Source: Rhizobium sp. FKL33 (GTDB lineage Bacteria; Pseudomonadota; Alphaproteobacteria; Rhizobiales; Rhizobiaceae). From it: a stretch of DNA of 64,000 bases. Made by a program: the position numbers and the translations under genes. Under the pieces are notes generated by a model, which made no database searches, had not been told where the DNA came from, and was given only the letters and a program-made list of their open reading frames with translations. Position 1 is the first letter of the stretch. Every line of letters starts with the position of its first letter. This document shows, in pieces, positions 33,133-43,217 of this stretch. Location of the stretch: NCBI RefSeq assembly GCF_005222915.1, contig NZ_STFX01000022.1, positions 49,472-113,471 of the forward strand, read 5' to 3'.

Positions 33133-35052
33133 TCAGCCTTGACCGTGGCGCGCCTTGCGCGTCGCGTCCAGCGCGCGACCGAGATACATGTCGCGATCAT
33201 AGACATCGTCGAAATATTCCACCACGCCGTCCTTGTTGGGGAAGGCGGTGAAATAGGAGACGTAGACCGGAAATTTCTCCGGCACCTTCATCTGATGATT
33301 GCGCCCCAGGGCGATCTGCTTGTCGACATCGGCGACGGACATGTTGAGGACGGCGGCCGCCATCTTCTTGGGGTCGACCAGGCGGACGCAGCCATGGCTG
33401 AGCGCACGCATGTCGCGGGCGAAGAACTTCTTCTGCGGCGTGTCATGCATGTAGATCGCATGCGAATTCGGGAACATGATCTTCAGCTGTCCCAGCGCAT
33501 TGTCGCTGCCCGGCGGCTGGCGCACATCCACGGAGTCGGTGGTGTTCCAGTCGATATCGGTGGAGGACACCTGCTGGCCGCCGACCGAAGTCTCGTAGCC
33601 GAGGCGATCGAGATAGCTCGGATCCTGGCGGAGCTTCGGCAGCATCTCGTTGACGATGATCGAACGCGGCACGCCCCAATAGGGATTGAACTCGACGATC
33701 TCGATTTCATCCTGGAAGAAATAAGTCTGGTTGCTCTTGGAGCCGACCACGACCTTCATCTCGAACTGTTCGCGGCCCTCATTGTAGTAATAGGCCTCGA
33801 AAGCCGGCTGGTTGATGAACACATAGCGCGAGCCGAAATCCCTCGGCAGCCAGCGCATCTGCTCCATCGCCACGACGAGCTTGTAGATCTTGGCGCCCTG
33901 GCTATCGCCGCCGCTCAGCACGCGAATGGTGCCGCGGCCGACAACGCCATCGCCCTTCAGGCCGTTTTCGGTCTGATAGGCTTTGACCAGGTCGACGATC
34001 TCGGGCGAATAATCGGCCTCGCCCTGATAAGAGGCGAGCGTCAGCGAGTGATCCAGCTTCAGTTTGTCCGAACCGCGCTGGCGGATCGCCGCCACGACAT
34101 TGGCGAGCTCCGGATTGACTTCGCCCGGCTTGATCAGCGTGCCCGGCGCGATTTCCACGCGCGCTTCCTGCTCGCCGTCGACGGTTTTCAGTCTGGCGAG
34201 TTCGGCTTTCAGAGCCTGATATTGCGAGTTCTGCGGGTTGCGGCTGACGAGATAGGCCTTGATGTCCGCCGACAGGGCCGCGTTGGTCAGCGCGGCGCCG
34301 AGATTGACGGTCTTGCGCTTGAAATCGTAATAGCCCGAAATCCGGTTCGGATCGATGCGGCCGCGCTGGGCGTCCTGCACATAGGTCAGCACAGCGGCGG
34401 AGAGTTCGATTTCGAACTGCATCAACTGCTTCTGACGCGCGGCCGGATCGGCGTCGGTCAACGCGCCGTCGGGATCGGTCACGGCGTAATCTGCGGGATC
34501 GAGGCCATCGGCGCCGGCTTCGGCGAGAGCGGCGATCGCATCGCGCGCCTTGGCGGTCGCGCCATTGGCGTCGACCCAGAGCAAGCCCTGATGCTTGGCG
34601 TAATAGGTCTCGATGGCCGTCGCCACTTCGTCCGGCGCTTTGACGCGGACGTCAGCGATGAATGCGCGCGGGTCGGCGCTCGCGTCGAAAGCGGCAGGCG
34701 CGGACACGGTCTGGATCGAGCCCGTCGCGTCCGGCTGCGAGATCTGCGTCGCCGAAGCCGACTGGCTCGCCGTCGCGAATTTGGTCGCAGCGATCCAGCG
34801 CAGCGCATCGGCCTTGTAGACATTGTATTTCGGCCCGGTCACCTTGGGCAACGGCTTGGCCGGCGCTGCGGGATCGGGAAATGAATTCAGATCGTCGTCG
34901 AGCGAGCCGGCGAAGGGCTGCTGCGGACGCTGGGCGACCTTGTTGCCCTTGAGGAAGTCCAGCAATGTTGCGGCGCCGGCCGGCGCAGTGCTCATGCCGA
35001 TCGCGCCAGCCATGGCCAGGGCGACGATCGCTGTGGTAGTCTTCATCTTCAT
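33133..35052 (-). CDS. L,D-transpeptidase, YcbB/LdtD type
   Basis: 639 residues. There is a signal peptide (MKMKTTTAIVALAMAGAIGM, cleavage after AGA), a low-complexity lead, a large N-terminal domain, a peptidoglycan-binding repeat near residue 350 (VDLVKAYQTENGLKGDGVVG) and a YkuD catalytic domain. The active site HDTPQKKFFARDMRALSHGC, then VRL, has the nucleophile Cys near residue 557. It forms 3-3 peptidoglycan cross-links in the periplasm, important in polar-growing Rhizobiales. Confidence 0.93.
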   Translation of the reverse strand: MKMKTTTAIVALAMAGAIGMSTAPAGAATLLDFLKGNKVAQRPQQPFAGSLDDDLNSFPDPAAPAKPLPKVTGPKYNVYKADALRWIAATKFATASQSASATQISQPDATGSIQTVSAPAAFDASADPRAFIADVRVKAPDEVATAIETYYAKHQGLLWVDANGATAKARDAIAALAEAGADGLDPADYAVTDPDGALTDADPAARQKQLMQFEIELSAAVLTYVQDAQRGRIDPNRISGYYDFKRKTVNLGAALTNAALSADIKAYLVSRNPQNSQYQALKAELARLKTVDGEQEARVEIAPGTLIKPGEVNPELANVVAAIRQRGSDKLKLDHSLTLASYQGEADYSPEIVDLVKAYQTENGLKGDGVVGRGTIRVLSGGDSQGAKIYKLVVAMEQMRWLPRDFGSRYVFINQPAFEAYYYNEGREQFEMKVVVGSKSNQTYFFQDEIEIVEFNPYWGVPRSIIVNEMLPKLRQDPSYLDRLGYETSVGGQQVSSTDIDWNTTDSVDVRQPPGSDNALGQLKIMFPNSHAIYMHDTPQKKFFARDMRALSHGCVRLVDPKKMAAAVLNMSVADVDKQIALGRNHQMKVPEKFPVYVSYFTAFPNKDGVVEYFDDVYDRDMYLGRALDATRKARHGQG

Positions 35053-35348
35053 TTTGCTATCATTCCCGACGACGAGACGCCGTCACCCCAAATCAAGTTG
35101 ATGTCAGACTAGCGGATCGCCAATCCCTTGAAAAGAAAACGGATGACCGGTCGACTTCATTCATGAGGTCACAATTTTGTGACGTGTTTTGGGCAAGCCC
35201 GATTTCAGGCGATCACAACACACTGATAACCTTAATTTATTGTTAAACCGCCTGCTGCAGGGGCGTTGAGGCGCCCATCAGAGGGCGCCTTTGTTCCCAG
35301 AGTTCGTTTTGCAAAAGCTGTGGCTAAAATGGCGCAGACGCGCGCCCG
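35053..35348. other. Intergenic region upstream of the L,D-transpeptidase
   Basis: 296 bases between the transpeptidase start and the arsR-type stop, both on the minus strand. No gene supported. The AT-rich stretch at 35205-35245 (ACTGATAACCTTAATTTATT) probably contains the promoter. Confidence 0.4.
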
Positions 35349-35696
35349 CTACTTGCGGATCTTCAGCGTATCCAGCGCTTTTCGACAGAGATCGGGGCTG
35401 CGACCGCAGCAATCCTGCATCAGAAAGCCCAACAATTCCCCCATGGCGGGAATTTCAGCGAAGTAGCGGATATTGCGTCCTTCCCGCTGCGCGCGGATCA
35501 GGTGAGCCGCCGACAACATTGTCAGATGCTGCGACAGGGTGTTGGGTCTGAGTTCGAGCGCCACGGCGATTTCGCCGGCATTGAGACCCTCGCCGCCAGC
35601 GGTGACCAACAGCCTGAATATATCGAGACGGCCGGCATGCGACAATGCCGTCAGCTTGCTCAGAACCGGTTGCTTGTCTGTCTCGATCTCGTCCAT
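35349..35696 (-). CDS. ArsR family transcriptional regulator
   Basis: 115 residues with an ArsR winged helix (ALSHAGRLDIFRLLVTAGGE, LRPNTLSQHLTMLSAAHLI). There is a Cys-rich C-terminus (MQDCCGRSPDLCRKAL) that could bind metal or metalloid. ATG 35696 (MDEIETDKQPVL) is preferred; the frame extends to 35762. It is divergent from fumC. The ligand is unknown and no arsenic genes lie nearby. Confidence 0.82.
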   Translation of the reverse strand: MDEIETDKQPVLSKLTALSHAGRLDIFRLLVTAGGEGLNAGEIAVALELRPNTLSQHLTMLSAAHLIRAQREGRNIRYFAEIPAMGELLGFLMQDCCGRSPDLCRKALDTLKIRK

Positions 35697-35785
35697 GGCT
35701 GCTCGGCTCTCTGTCGCCGTCCCCGCTCCAGCGCATATAGGAAGCCGGAGCGCCGCTTGCACGTAAAATCTTCCACGGCGCGAAC

Positions 35786-35814
35786 AGACTGTCGCCAGTC
35801 TGACGTTAGACTGA
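35786..35814. promoter_or_regulatory. Repeated AGACTG/CAGTCT elements between arsR and fumC
   Basis: AGACTG (35786-35791), CAGTCTG (35796-35802) and AGACTGA (35808-35814) form alternating inverted repeats. They lie in the divergent promoter region, as expected for an ArsR-type or other dimeric regulator. Binding is not shown. Confidence 0.4.
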
Positions 35815-35881
35815 CCTCTTCCCTTCCCGGCGCCGCGGGACTAGACAGTTTTAACTGGACTCGAAAACGAAGGATTTAGCC

Positions 35882-37270
35882 ATGCCGACACGCATCGAAA
35901 CCGACACTTTCGGCCCCATCGAGGTGGAGGACGACCGCCTCTGGGGCGCGCAGGCGCAACGCTCGCTCGGGAACTTCCGCATCGGCTGGGAGAAACAGCC
36001 CGTGTCGATCGTAAAAGCGCTCGGCGTCGTGAAGCAAGCGGCCGCCCGCGCCAATGTCAAACTCGGCCAGCTGGACCCGAAACTTGGGGACGTCATCGTT
36101 GCGGCGGCGCAGGAGGTGATCGACGGCAAGCTCAACGATCATTTCCCGCTGGTGGTCTGGCAGACCGGTTCCGGCACCCAGTCGAACATGAACGCCAACG
36201 AGGTGATATCCAACCGCGCGATCGAAATGCTGGGCGGCGTCAAAGGCTCCAAGAAGCCGGTTCACCCCAACGACCACGTCAATATGAGCCAGTCGTCCAA
36301 CGACACCTATCCCACGGCGATGCATATCGCCTGCGCTGTCGAGATCGCCCATCACCTGATCCCCGCCCTCACCCATCTGCACAAAGCGCTGGAGGCCAAG
36401 TCGAAGGAATTCGACCACATCATCAAGATCGGCCGCACCCATACCCAGGATGCGACGCCGCTGACGCTCGGCCAGGAATTCGGCGGGTATGCCGCGCAGG
36501 TCCATTCCGCCATCAAGCGAATCGGCGACACGATGGGCGGTCTGCTCCAACTCGCCCAGGGCGGCACCGCCGTCGGCACGGGTCTGAACGCGCCCGTCGG
36601 ATTTGCGGAACTGGTGGCGGAAGAGATCGCCGGCATCACCGGCATGCCCTTCGTCACCGCGCCCAACAAATTCGAGGCGCTGGCCGCCCATGACGCCATG
36701 GTGTTTTCGCATGGCGCGATCAACGCCGCCGCCGCCGCTTTGTTCAAGATCGCCAACGACATCCGCTTTTTGGGCTCTGGCCCGCGCGCCGGCCTCGGCG
36801 AACTGGCGCTGCCCGAAAACGAACCGGGCTCCTCGATCATGCCGGGCAAGGTCAATCCGACGCAATGCGAAGCGCTCACCCAGGTTTGCGCCCATATCTT
36901 CGGCAACAATGCCGCGATCACCTTTGCCGGCAGCCAGGGCCATTTCGAGCTGAATGTCTACAATCCCGTCATGGCCTATAACTTTCTGCAATCGGTGCAA
37001 CTGCTCGGCGACGCCGCTCTCTCCTTCACCGACAATTGCGTGGGCGGCATCACCGCGCGCGAGGACAATATCCGCCAGGGCGTCGAACGCTCGCTGATGC
37101 TGGTGACGGCGCTCGCCCCCGTCATCGGCTACGACGCCGCCGCCAAGATCGCCAAGACCGCGCACAAGAACGGCACGACCCTGAAAGAGGAGGCGCTGGC
37201 CACCGGCCTGGTGACGGAAGCGCAATATGACGAGGTGGTCCGGCCGGAGAAAATGGTGGGACCGGGCTGA
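35882..37270 (+). CDS. fumC: Fumarate hydratase, class II
   Basis: 462 residues. Signature [17 protein letters not shown] near 317, substrate-site [14 protein letters not shown] and [17 protein letters not shown] homotetrameric, iron-independent TCA enzyme converting fumarate to malate. A class I, iron-sulfur fumarase is encoded about 7 kb away, so the cell has both types. The start has GAAGGA upstream. Confidence 0.97.
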   Translation: MPTRIETDTFGPIEVEDDRLWGAQAQRSLGNFRIGWEKQPVSIVKALGVVKQAAARANVKLGQLDPKLGDVIVAAAQEVIDGKLNDHFPLVVWQTGSGTQSNMNANEVISNRAIEMLGGVKGSKKPVHPNDHVNMSQSSNDTYPTAMHIACAVEIAHHLIPALTHLHKALEAKSKEFDHIIKIGRTHTQDATPLTLGQEFGGYAAQVHSAIKRIGDTMGGLLQLAQGGTAVGTGLNAPVGFAELVAEEIAGITGMPFVTAPNKFEALAAHDAMVFSHGAINAAAAALFKIANDIRFLGSGPRAGLGELALPENEPGSSIMPGKVNPTQCEALTQVCAHIFGNNAAITFAGSQGHFELNVYNPVMAYNFLQSVQLLGDAALSFTDNCVGGITAREDNIRQGVERSLMLVTALAPVIGYDAAAKIAKTAHKNGTTLKEEALATGLVTEAQYDEVVRPEKMVGPG

Positions 37271-37291
37271 ATATAAGACAGTGCGCGACGT

Positions 37292-37579
37292 TTAGAGCCA
37301 ATTCTGAACGTCGCGGCCGCCGTAGACGATGGACGCGACGAATATCTCGTCGTCCCGAGGCTCATACAGAATGATGTAGTCGCCGACGGTAAGAAAACGC
37401 GTCTTCTCCCCCAACTCAGCTTTCTGCGGTCCGATGTGTGGATGGTCGCTGGCGAGCTCCATCTTCGTGAACATCCGCAGGATGAGCTTGTCGGCTGCGG
37501 CCTCGTTATGAACGGCAATGGAAAGCCATATCTCTCGTAGATCGTCTTCGGCCTTGGGGCTCAAGACGACGTCAGGCAT
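37292..37579 (-). CDS. ParE/RelE superfamily toxin
   Basis: 95 residues with the ParE fold pattern (LSPKAEDDLREIWLSIAVHN, LGEKTRFLTVGDYIILYEPR, and FVASIVYGGRDVQNWL). ParE toxins poison gyrase; RelE relatives cut mRNA. It overlaps the antitoxin end by 8 bases (ATGCCTGA). The stop faces fumC across about 20 bases. Confidence 0.88.
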   Translation of the reverse strand: MPDVVLSPKAEDDLREIWLSIAVHNEAAADKLILRMFTKMELASDHPHIGPQKAELGEKTRFLTVGDYIILYEPRDDEIFVASIVYGGRDVQNWL

Positions 37580-37841
37580 CTCGCTGGCGCTTAGCTTTCA
37601 ACGAAGCAAGAAACTCATGCGGATCAACTTTCCGCCCTGGCCCGCTCGCCACACCTTCTTCATAGGCTGTGCGCAATCGGTCTAGAAATTGGCTGCGCCG
37701 ACGTTCAGACCACATTTCAAGAGCAGCCTCGACGACAACTTCGGGCGAAGAATAGTCGCCAGAAGCGACTGCACTACTGATATCGTCGGCAACGGCCTCC
37801 GGCAGGGTGATCGTCAACTCTTTGCCAGCTTTCGCGTTCAT
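37572..37841 (-). CDS. ParD-type antitoxin
   Basis: 89 residues. A ribbon-helix-helix N-terminus (KELTITLPEAVADDISSAVA, SGDYSSPEVVVEAALEMW) and a toxin-binding tail (SQFLDRLRTAYEEGVASG). ATG 37841 is chosen over an in-frame TTG at 37847. It overlaps parE by 8 bases. Confidence 0.88.
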   Translation of the reverse strand: MNAKAGKELTITLPEAVADDISSAVASGDYSSPEVVVEAALEMWSERRRSQFLDRLRTAYEEGVASGPGRKVDPHEFLASLKAKRQRDA

Positions 37842-37922
37842 GCCCAAAGCGTAGCAGATACGGACCCACGTCTCAACCGGCGCGCAAGCCCGAATGACGA
37901 GCGCAACGCCAAAAACATCTGC

Positions 37923-39551
37923 TCACGCCGCCGCCTCCATCCGCGCATCCTCGAGCGCCATCTGTGCACCCTTCTCGGCCACCATCATCGTCGGCGCATT
38001 GATGTTGCCGGCGGTGACGTTGGGGAAGATCGAGGCGTCGATGACCCGAAGGCCTGGCACGCCATGCACGCGGAGACGGGCGTCGACCACCGACGTTTCC
38101 GCGTCCGGTCCCATCATGCAGGTTCCGCAGAGATGGTAGATCGAGCCGGAATTGGCGCGGAAATAGTCGAGTAGGGCCTCGTCGCTCTCCGCCTGTGGGC
38201 CGGGTGAAATCTCGGCCTCGGTCAAGGAGGCAATCGTCGGGGCCGAGGCGATGCGGCGCACCAGGCGGCTGCCCTGGATCACCTCGTCGAGATCGCGCTC
38301 CGTGGTCAGGTAATGCGGCATGATCTTCGGGCTAGCGTGGCTGTCCGGCGAGGAAATCATGATCTCGCCGCGGCTGGTCGGACGGCAGGAATTGAAGGCG
38401 ATGAGATAGCCGGAATAGGGCTCGGGCGTGAGACCCGATTTCGGCGTGTTGGGAATGCGATAGGAGAGCGGGTTGAAGTAGAGCTGAATGTTCGGCCGGG
38501 TTTCCTCGGGCCGTCCGCGAAAGAAGCCGCCAGCCTGATTGACGCTCATCGAGAACGGCCCCGTTCCCGTCAGCACATAGCGCAAGCCCATCAGCATGCG
38601 ATGATGGAATTTCGAGAATGTGTCGTTCAGCGTCGGGATCTTCGCCTTGTAGTAAAAGCTGGCGCAGAGATGGTCCTGCAGGTTCCGCCCCACCGCCGGC
38701 AGATGCTTGCGCACTGCGACGCCGGCTTTCTTCAGAACGTCGCCGTCGCCAAGTCCGGAGCGCTGGAGAATGGCCGGGCTGCCGACGGCGCCGGCGGCGA
38801 CGATGACCTCGCGCCGCGCCGAGAATGTCAGCTTTTCCCCATTACGGGTGGCTTCGACGCCGATGGCGCGACCGCTGGCGTCGAAGGCAAGTCGCTCGAC
38901 ATGCACGAAGCGTTCGACGGTGAGATTGGGCCGCGACAGGATCGGCTTCAGATATTCGGCGCTCGAATGCGAGCGACGTCCGTTGCGTGTGTTGATGTCA
39001 TAGACGCCGCCGCCTTCTATGGTTTCGCCGTTGAAATCGCGATTGACCGGCAATTGCAACTCGCCGCAGGCATTGAGGAAGGCATTGGTGATCGGATGCG
39101 TCATGCCCCGCATCGGCGTGACATGAATGGGACCCTTGTCGCCATGCCAGTCGCTCGCGCCGTCGGCATGGGTTTCCAGCTTTTTGAACAGCGGCAATAC
39201 ATCCTGATAGGACCAGCCGGGATTGCCGGCGGCGGCCCAGTCGTCGAAGTCGGAGGCTGCGCCGCGCACATAGACCATGGCGTTGATCGAACCGGAGCCG
39301 CCCTGAACCTTGCCGCGCGGCACATAGACCCGGCGACCGCCGAGCTCGGCCTCAGGCTCGGAATAGTACATCCAGTTGACCTTCGGATTGTAGTAGCTCA
39401 TCGCGTAGCCGATGGGGATCTTGAACCAGAAAGAATTGTCCTTGCCACCCGCCTCGATCAGCAGCACGCGATAGCGACCGTCTTCGGTCAGCCGGTTGGC
39501 GAGGATGCAGCCAGCCGAGCCGGCGCCGACGATCACATAGTCATAGGTCAT
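37923..39551 (-). CDS. GMC-family FAD-dependent alcohol/choline dehydrogenase
   Basis: 542 residues. FAD-binding [13 protein letters not shown] at 8-20, GMC signatures [14 protein letters not shown] and [15 protein letters not shown], and C-terminal catalytic region [29 protein letters not shown]. It oxidises a primary alcohol to an aldehyde. It lies 8 bases after the aldehyde dehydrogenase stop, so the two form a two-step alcohol-to-acid pathway. The BetA-type substrate choline is possible but nothing here proves it. Confidence 0.9.
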   Translation of the reverse strand: MTYDYVIVGAGSAGCILANRLTEDGRYRVLLIEAGGKDNSFWFKIPIGYAMSYYNPKVNWMYYSEPEAELGGRRVYVPRGKVQGGSGSINAMVYVRGAASDFDDWAAAGNPGWSYQDVLPLFKKLETHADGASDWHGDKGPIHVTPMRGMTHPITNAFLNACGELQLPVNRDFNGETIEGGGVYDINTRNGRRSHSSAEYLKPILSRPNLTVERFVHVERLAFDASGRAIGVEATRNGEKLTFSARREVIVAAGAVGSPAILQRSGLGDGDVLKKAGVAVRKHLPAVGRNLQDHLCASFYYKAKIPTLNDTFSKFHHRMLMGLRYVLTGTGPFSMSVNQAGGFFRGRPEETRPNIQLYFNPLSYRIPNTPKSGLTPEPYSGYLIAFNSCRPTSRGEIMISSPDSHASPKIMPHYLTTERDLDEVIQGSRLVRRIASAPTIASLTEAEISPGPQAESDEALLDYFRANSGSIYHLCGTCMMGPDAETSVVDARLRVHGVPGLRVIDASIFPNVTAGNINAPTMMVAEKGAQMALEDARMEAAA

Positions 39552-39559
39552 GGCGACGC

Positions 39560-40981
39560 TCAGTGCTTGAGGATGACGAGGCGGGTCTGGGTGAATTCCA
39601 GCATCCCGTGCTTGCCGTCGTCACCACCGAGGCCGGACCGCTTCCAGCCGGCGTGATAGCCCTGATAGGGTTCGCCCGGGAAGCGATTGACATAAAGCTC
39701 ACCCGCCTCGACCACGTCGGACGCGCGCATGATGTTGCGATAATTCTCGGTCATCAGCACCGATGCGAGGCCGTACTGGTGGTCGCTCATCAGCCGGAGC
39801 GCTTCCTCGAAGGATGAGTAGGCTATCACCGGCAAAACCGGCCCGAAGATCTCTTCGCGCACCACTTCCATCTCATGGCGGCAGTTCACCAGCAGCGTCG
39901 GCGGGTAGAAGAAGCCCTCGCCGTCTGGAAGATAGCCGCCCGCCGCCACCGTCGCGCCTTCCTGCGTAGCGCGTTCGACCATAGCGTGGACGCGGTTGCG
40001 CCCCGCCGCCGTCTGCAGCGGGCCGACCTTGGCCGGATCGACGGACCGGTCGCCGAATTCCCGCGCCTTGAAGGCTGCCGTCAGTTTTTCCACCAGCGCG
40101 TCATGCACGCTTTCATGCACATAGACCCGTTCCGCCGAGGTGCAGACCTGGCCGCAGTGATAGCTTTTCGCGCCGATCAGCAGGGACGCGACCTGGTCGA
40201 GATCGGCGTCGGGCTCGACCACCACCGGCGTCTTGCCGCCGAGCTCCAGCGAGGGCTTGGCGATATTGACCTTACAATAGTCGAGCACCGCCTGCCCGGC
40301 AGTGACACTGCCGGTCAGAGTGATCATGCCCACCTGCCGCTGGGTGCACATCACCCGGGCGACGTCGTGATCCATGGTGAGCACATTGAGGAGCCCGGAC
40401 GGCAGACCCGCCTCCTCGGCGCAGGCGGCCAGCGCGAAGGCCGAGGTGGGCGTCGAATTCGAGGGTCGTACCACCACGGCATTGCCGGCGATCAGCGCCG
40501 GCGCCACTTTGCGCACGAAGGTGTAGACCGGGAAATTGAAGGGGATCAGGCAGGCGGCGACGCCGATCGGCACGCGCTTCAACAGAAGCGTCTCGTTGCG
40601 GCTGTCGCTTTCGATCACCTCGCCGTCGATGCGACGCGCCCATTCCGCGTGATAGCGCATGAGATCGACGCCATAGCCGGTTTCGGCGCGCGCGTCGGCG
40701 AAGCTCTTGCCGCTCTCGGCGGCGAGCGCCGCGGCGATCCGGTCTGCATTGCTCTCAATGGCGTCGGCAAAGCGGCGCAGGATGTCGCCGCGCTCGATGG
40801 CGGGACGCGCGCCCCAATCCCTCTGCGCGTCGGCGGCAAGTTCGACGGCGGTCACGGCGTCCTGTTCGGAGGCGGCCGGCACCCGTGCGAACACCTGCCC
40901 TGTCGCGGGATTGACGACGTCGATCATGCGGTCGGATTGCGAGGACGCAAAACGTCCCCCGAGGAAGATCTGGTGGTCCAT
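39560..40981 (-). CDS. Aldehyde dehydrogenase, lactaldehyde dehydrogenase (AldA)-like
   Basis: 473 residues of the NAD(P)-dependent ALDH superfamily. The active-site Glu is in LELGGKTPVVV and the catalytic Cys, near residue 281, in YHCGQVCTSAERVYV. The end (YQGYHAGWKRSGLGGDDGKH) strongly resembles E. coli AldA (QGFHAGWRKSGIGGADGKH). ATG 40981 (MDHQIFLGGRF) is chosen; the frame runs to 41008. It probably takes the aldehyde from the GMC enzyme. Confidence 0.92.
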   Translation of the reverse strand: MDHQIFLGGRFASSQSDRMIDVVNPATGQVFARVPAASEQDAVTAVELAADAQRDWGARPAIERGDILRRFADAIESNADRIAAALAAESGKSFADARAETGYGVDLMRYHAEWARRIDGEVIESDSRNETLLLKRVPIGVAACLIPFNFPVYTFVRKVAPALIAGNAVVVRPSNSTPTSAFALAACAEEAGLPSGLLNVLTMDHDVARVMCTQRQVGMITLTGSVTAGQAVLDYCKVNIAKPSLELGGKTPVVVEPDADLDQVASLLIGAKSYHCGQVCTSAERVYVHESVHDALVEKLTAAFKAREFGDRSVDPAKVGPLQTAAGRNRVHAMVERATQEGATVAAGGYLPDGEGFFYPPTLLVNCRHEMEVVREEIFGPVLPVIAYSSFEEALRLMSDHQYGLASVLMTENYRNIMRASDVVEAGELYVNRFPGEPYQGYHAGWKRSGLGGDDGKHGMLEFTQTRLVILKH

Positions 40982-41078
40982 GGCCTTGAATCCCAATGCA
41001 AGAAACACGCCCGAAGCGGCTGTTATCCCTCAGGAAAATCCGGGACTGAACAAAGCGCAAGCGAGGAGTTGTCGGGCA

Positions 41079-41101
41079 AAGCATTCCAAAAAGGAATGCT
41101 T
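41079..41101 (-). terminator. Stem-loop between the LysR gene and the dehydrogenase genes
   Basis: AAGCATTCC, AAAAA, GGAATGCTT: a 9-bp perfect stem. On the minus strand it follows the LysR stop (41109) by 8 bases, so it probably separates LysR from the ALDH-GMC unit. Confidence 0.6.
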
Positions 41102-41108
41102 GTCCGGC

Positions 41109-42002
41109 TCAGGCGGAAAACTCGCGCTCCAGCCATGCGCGGAAAGCCGCGACCTTGTCGCTTTCGCTCCGCTCACGCCGGGTCACCAGCCAATAGGATT
41201 GATGGCCCGGAACCTCGACATCCATGATCGTGGTCAGGAGCCCCTGACCGATCAGCGGCGCGATCATGGCGCGATCGGCCACCGTCACGCCCATGCCGTT
41301 GACGGCCGCTTCGATAGCGAGATCCAGCAGGTCGAATTCAAGGCCGCCGCGGGTGTCGACGTCGGTGAGCCCCGCCGCATCCAGCCAGTGCCGCCAGGTG
41401 AGATAGCGCTGGTTGGACGAGGCAAGCACATGTAGAAAGGTGAAGCGGGAGAGATCCGCGCCCGAGACCGCGCCTGCGCCGTCCAGAAGCGACGGCGCGC
41501 AGACGGCGACATGCCGTTCCGTCATCAGATGGCTGACCTGCATCAGCGGCCATTCGCCGTCGCCAAAGCGGATGGCGCAATCGAGCAGGCTGCGCTCGCC
41601 GAGATTGTCCTGCAGATCTGTGCTGATGCTGATGTCGACGCCGGGAAGCGCGTCCCTGAGCGATGGCAGACGCGGCATCAGCCAGCGACGTACGAAGGTG
41701 GGCGGCGCATTGAGCCGCAGCCGCGCGCCGCTGCTCTTTTCCATGATCGAGCGGACGGTCAGTTCAACATTGTGCAGGGAATCCTGCAGCGTCGCGTAGA
41801 GCTCGGCGCCTGATTCCGTCAGTTCGAGATCGTGATGCCGGCGAATGAGCAGCGCCTCACCCAACTGCTCTTCGAGATTGCGCACCTGCCGGCTGACCGC
41901 GGACTGGGTCAGGTTCAGCCTTTCGGCCGCGCGTGTGAAACTCCGCGTCTGGCCCACGACCTCGAAGATCTTCATGGCGGTCAGGGCGGGCAATCGGCGC
42001 AT
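41109..42002 (-). CDS. LysR family regulator, GcvA-like
   Basis: 297 residues. Winged helix FEVVGQTRSFTRAAERLNLT with QSAVSRQVRNLEEQLG, then an effector-binding domain (RLRLNAPPTFVRRWLMPRLP). The sequence is of the GcvA-like type common in Rhizobiales. It stands directly upstream of the aldehyde dehydrogenase/GMC genes on the same strand and is their likely regulator. Confidence 0.92.
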   Translation of the reverse strand: MRRLPALTAMKIFEVVGQTRSFTRAAERLNLTQSAVSRQVRNLEEQLGEALLIRRHHDLELTESGAELYATLQDSLHNVELTVRSIMEKSSGARLRLNAPPTFVRRWLMPRLPSLRDALPGVDISISTDLQDNLGERSLLDCAIRFGDGEWPLMQVSHLMTERHVAVCAPSLLDGAGAVSGADLSRFTFLHVLASSNQRYLTWRHWLDAAGLTDVDTRGGLEFDLLDLAIEAAVNGMGVTVADRAMIAPLIGQGLLTTIMDVEVPGHQSYWLVTRRERSESDKVAAFRAWLEREFSA

Positions 42003-42062
42003 ACGGGTCTCCGGAACTGGCGAGGCGCGACGCTATCGCCTCGCCGGCCCCAAGTGAAGCCC

Positions 42063-42959
42063 TCAGGTCCGCCGCCTCAGGATGTGATCGAGAGAAATCG
42101 GTTCGGCGACGCGCACCATGTTGCGCCCTGCCCGCTTCGCCTCGTAAAGCGCGAGGTCCGCCTCGGCGATCATGTCTTCGAGACCGCTGACGCCGCCATG
42201 GCTCACCGAAAGGCCGAAGCTAGCAGTAACCCGACCCCGCTGCAGGGGCGAGATGACGGTGTGTTCGAGGCTGCGGCGCAGGCGTTCCGCCACACCCTTC
42301 GCGTCCTTGAGAGAGGTTCGCGGAAGAAGCACGAGGAACTCCTCGCCACCCATACGCGCCGCCACATCGTAGGGCCTGAGATTATCGCGCAAGACCTGAC
42401 CGATCGCGACCAGAACGTGATCGCCGATTTCCTGGCCGAAATCCTCATTGACGGAGCGGAAGTTGTCCAGATCCATCAGAACCACGCTCAGCGTTTCCCG
42501 ACCTCGCTGGGCGCGGGCGAGTTCTTCCGCTCCCCGGTCAAGCATTGCGCGACGATTGACGAGACCGGTCAGGAGATCGGTCGTGGCCTGCGCCTTCAAT
42601 TTCTTGAGGGTGATGTCGAGTTCGCCAACCAGCCGCGACACCGAATCCGACACAAGGCCGATTTCATCGTCGCGGGCGTTTTCAAAGCGTGGAAGATAGC
42701 CCTCAAGGCGAAACAGTCTGAGGCCTTCCGCCAGCTCTCCGAGGGGACGCAGATGCCACCATACCGCAAGCATGCAGACAATCGAGCCGAGGACCGTCGC
42801 CAGGGTCGGCCAGAGCAAAATATTGAGCGGCGGCAGGGTTCCCGCCTGCAGCAGGATAACCGCCAGCGGCATGTGAACGCCGAGGAGGCACACAAATGAT
42901 ATTTTTTGGACAACGGATGTCCTTATCCCGCGTGATACGGGTCTGCGGTTCGGAATCAT
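42063..42959 (-). CDS. Diguanylate cyclase, membrane-anchored GGDEF protein
   Basis: 298 residues. Two N-terminal membrane segments (ISFVCLLGVHMPLAVILLQA and LWPTLATVLGSIVCMLAVWW), a HAMP-like stretch, then a GGDEF domain (ATTDLLTGLVNRRAM, VVLMDLDNFRSVNE, RMGGEEFLVLL). The active site GGEEF is intact, and an inhibitory I-site RxxD (RPYD) lies 5 residues before it. It makes c-di-GMP from GTP. It is divergent from the class I fumarase. Confidence 0.92.
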   Translation of the reverse strand: MIPNRRPVSRGIRTSVVQKISFVCLLGVHMPLAVILLQAGTLPPLNILLWPTLATVLGSIVCMLAVWWHLRPLGELAEGLRLFRLEGYLPRFENARDDEIGLVSDSVSRLVGELDITLKKLKAQATTDLLTGLVNRRAMLDRGAEELARAQRGRETLSVVLMDLDNFRSVNEDFGQEIGDHVLVAIGQVLRDNLRPYDVAARMGGEEFLVLLPRTSLKDAKGVAERLRRSLEHTVISPLQRGRVTASFGLSVSHGGVSGLEDMIAEADLALYEAKRAGRNMVRVAEPISLDHILRRRT

Positions 42960-43217
42960 TCCGAGCTCCCTCTGTTTTCAGGGCTCGATCAAACTAGTTG
43001 AAAGGCATGAACACGCCCTTAATCGGACATATACAATTTGAACTGTGCGGGAGGCTTGCGTCACTTGGGAACAGAGGTGGCGGCATTCGGGATCATGTTT
43101 GTTTCTATTTTACAATCGATTAAGCAGAAAAGCCTCGTTGACCGCGCATTGAATTTCGTGCGGCGAGTCTTTACACAGACCGCATTTGCAGCGCTTTTGG
43201 CATCGAAAGGCAAGCTT
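42960..43217. other. Divergent region between a GGDEF gene and class I fumarase
   Basis: 258 bases. The fumarase frame stays open upstream to 43038 but that extension is Ser/Lys/Arg-rich and unlike the family. The AT-rich stretch at 43020-43125 probably holds promoters. No RNA gene or riboswitch recognised. Confidence 0.35.

Noticed and set aside
43038..43217. Upstream extension of class I fumarase
   Set aside because: The frame is open, but the extra 60 residues are unlike the family and no ribosome-binding site supports the earlier ATG.
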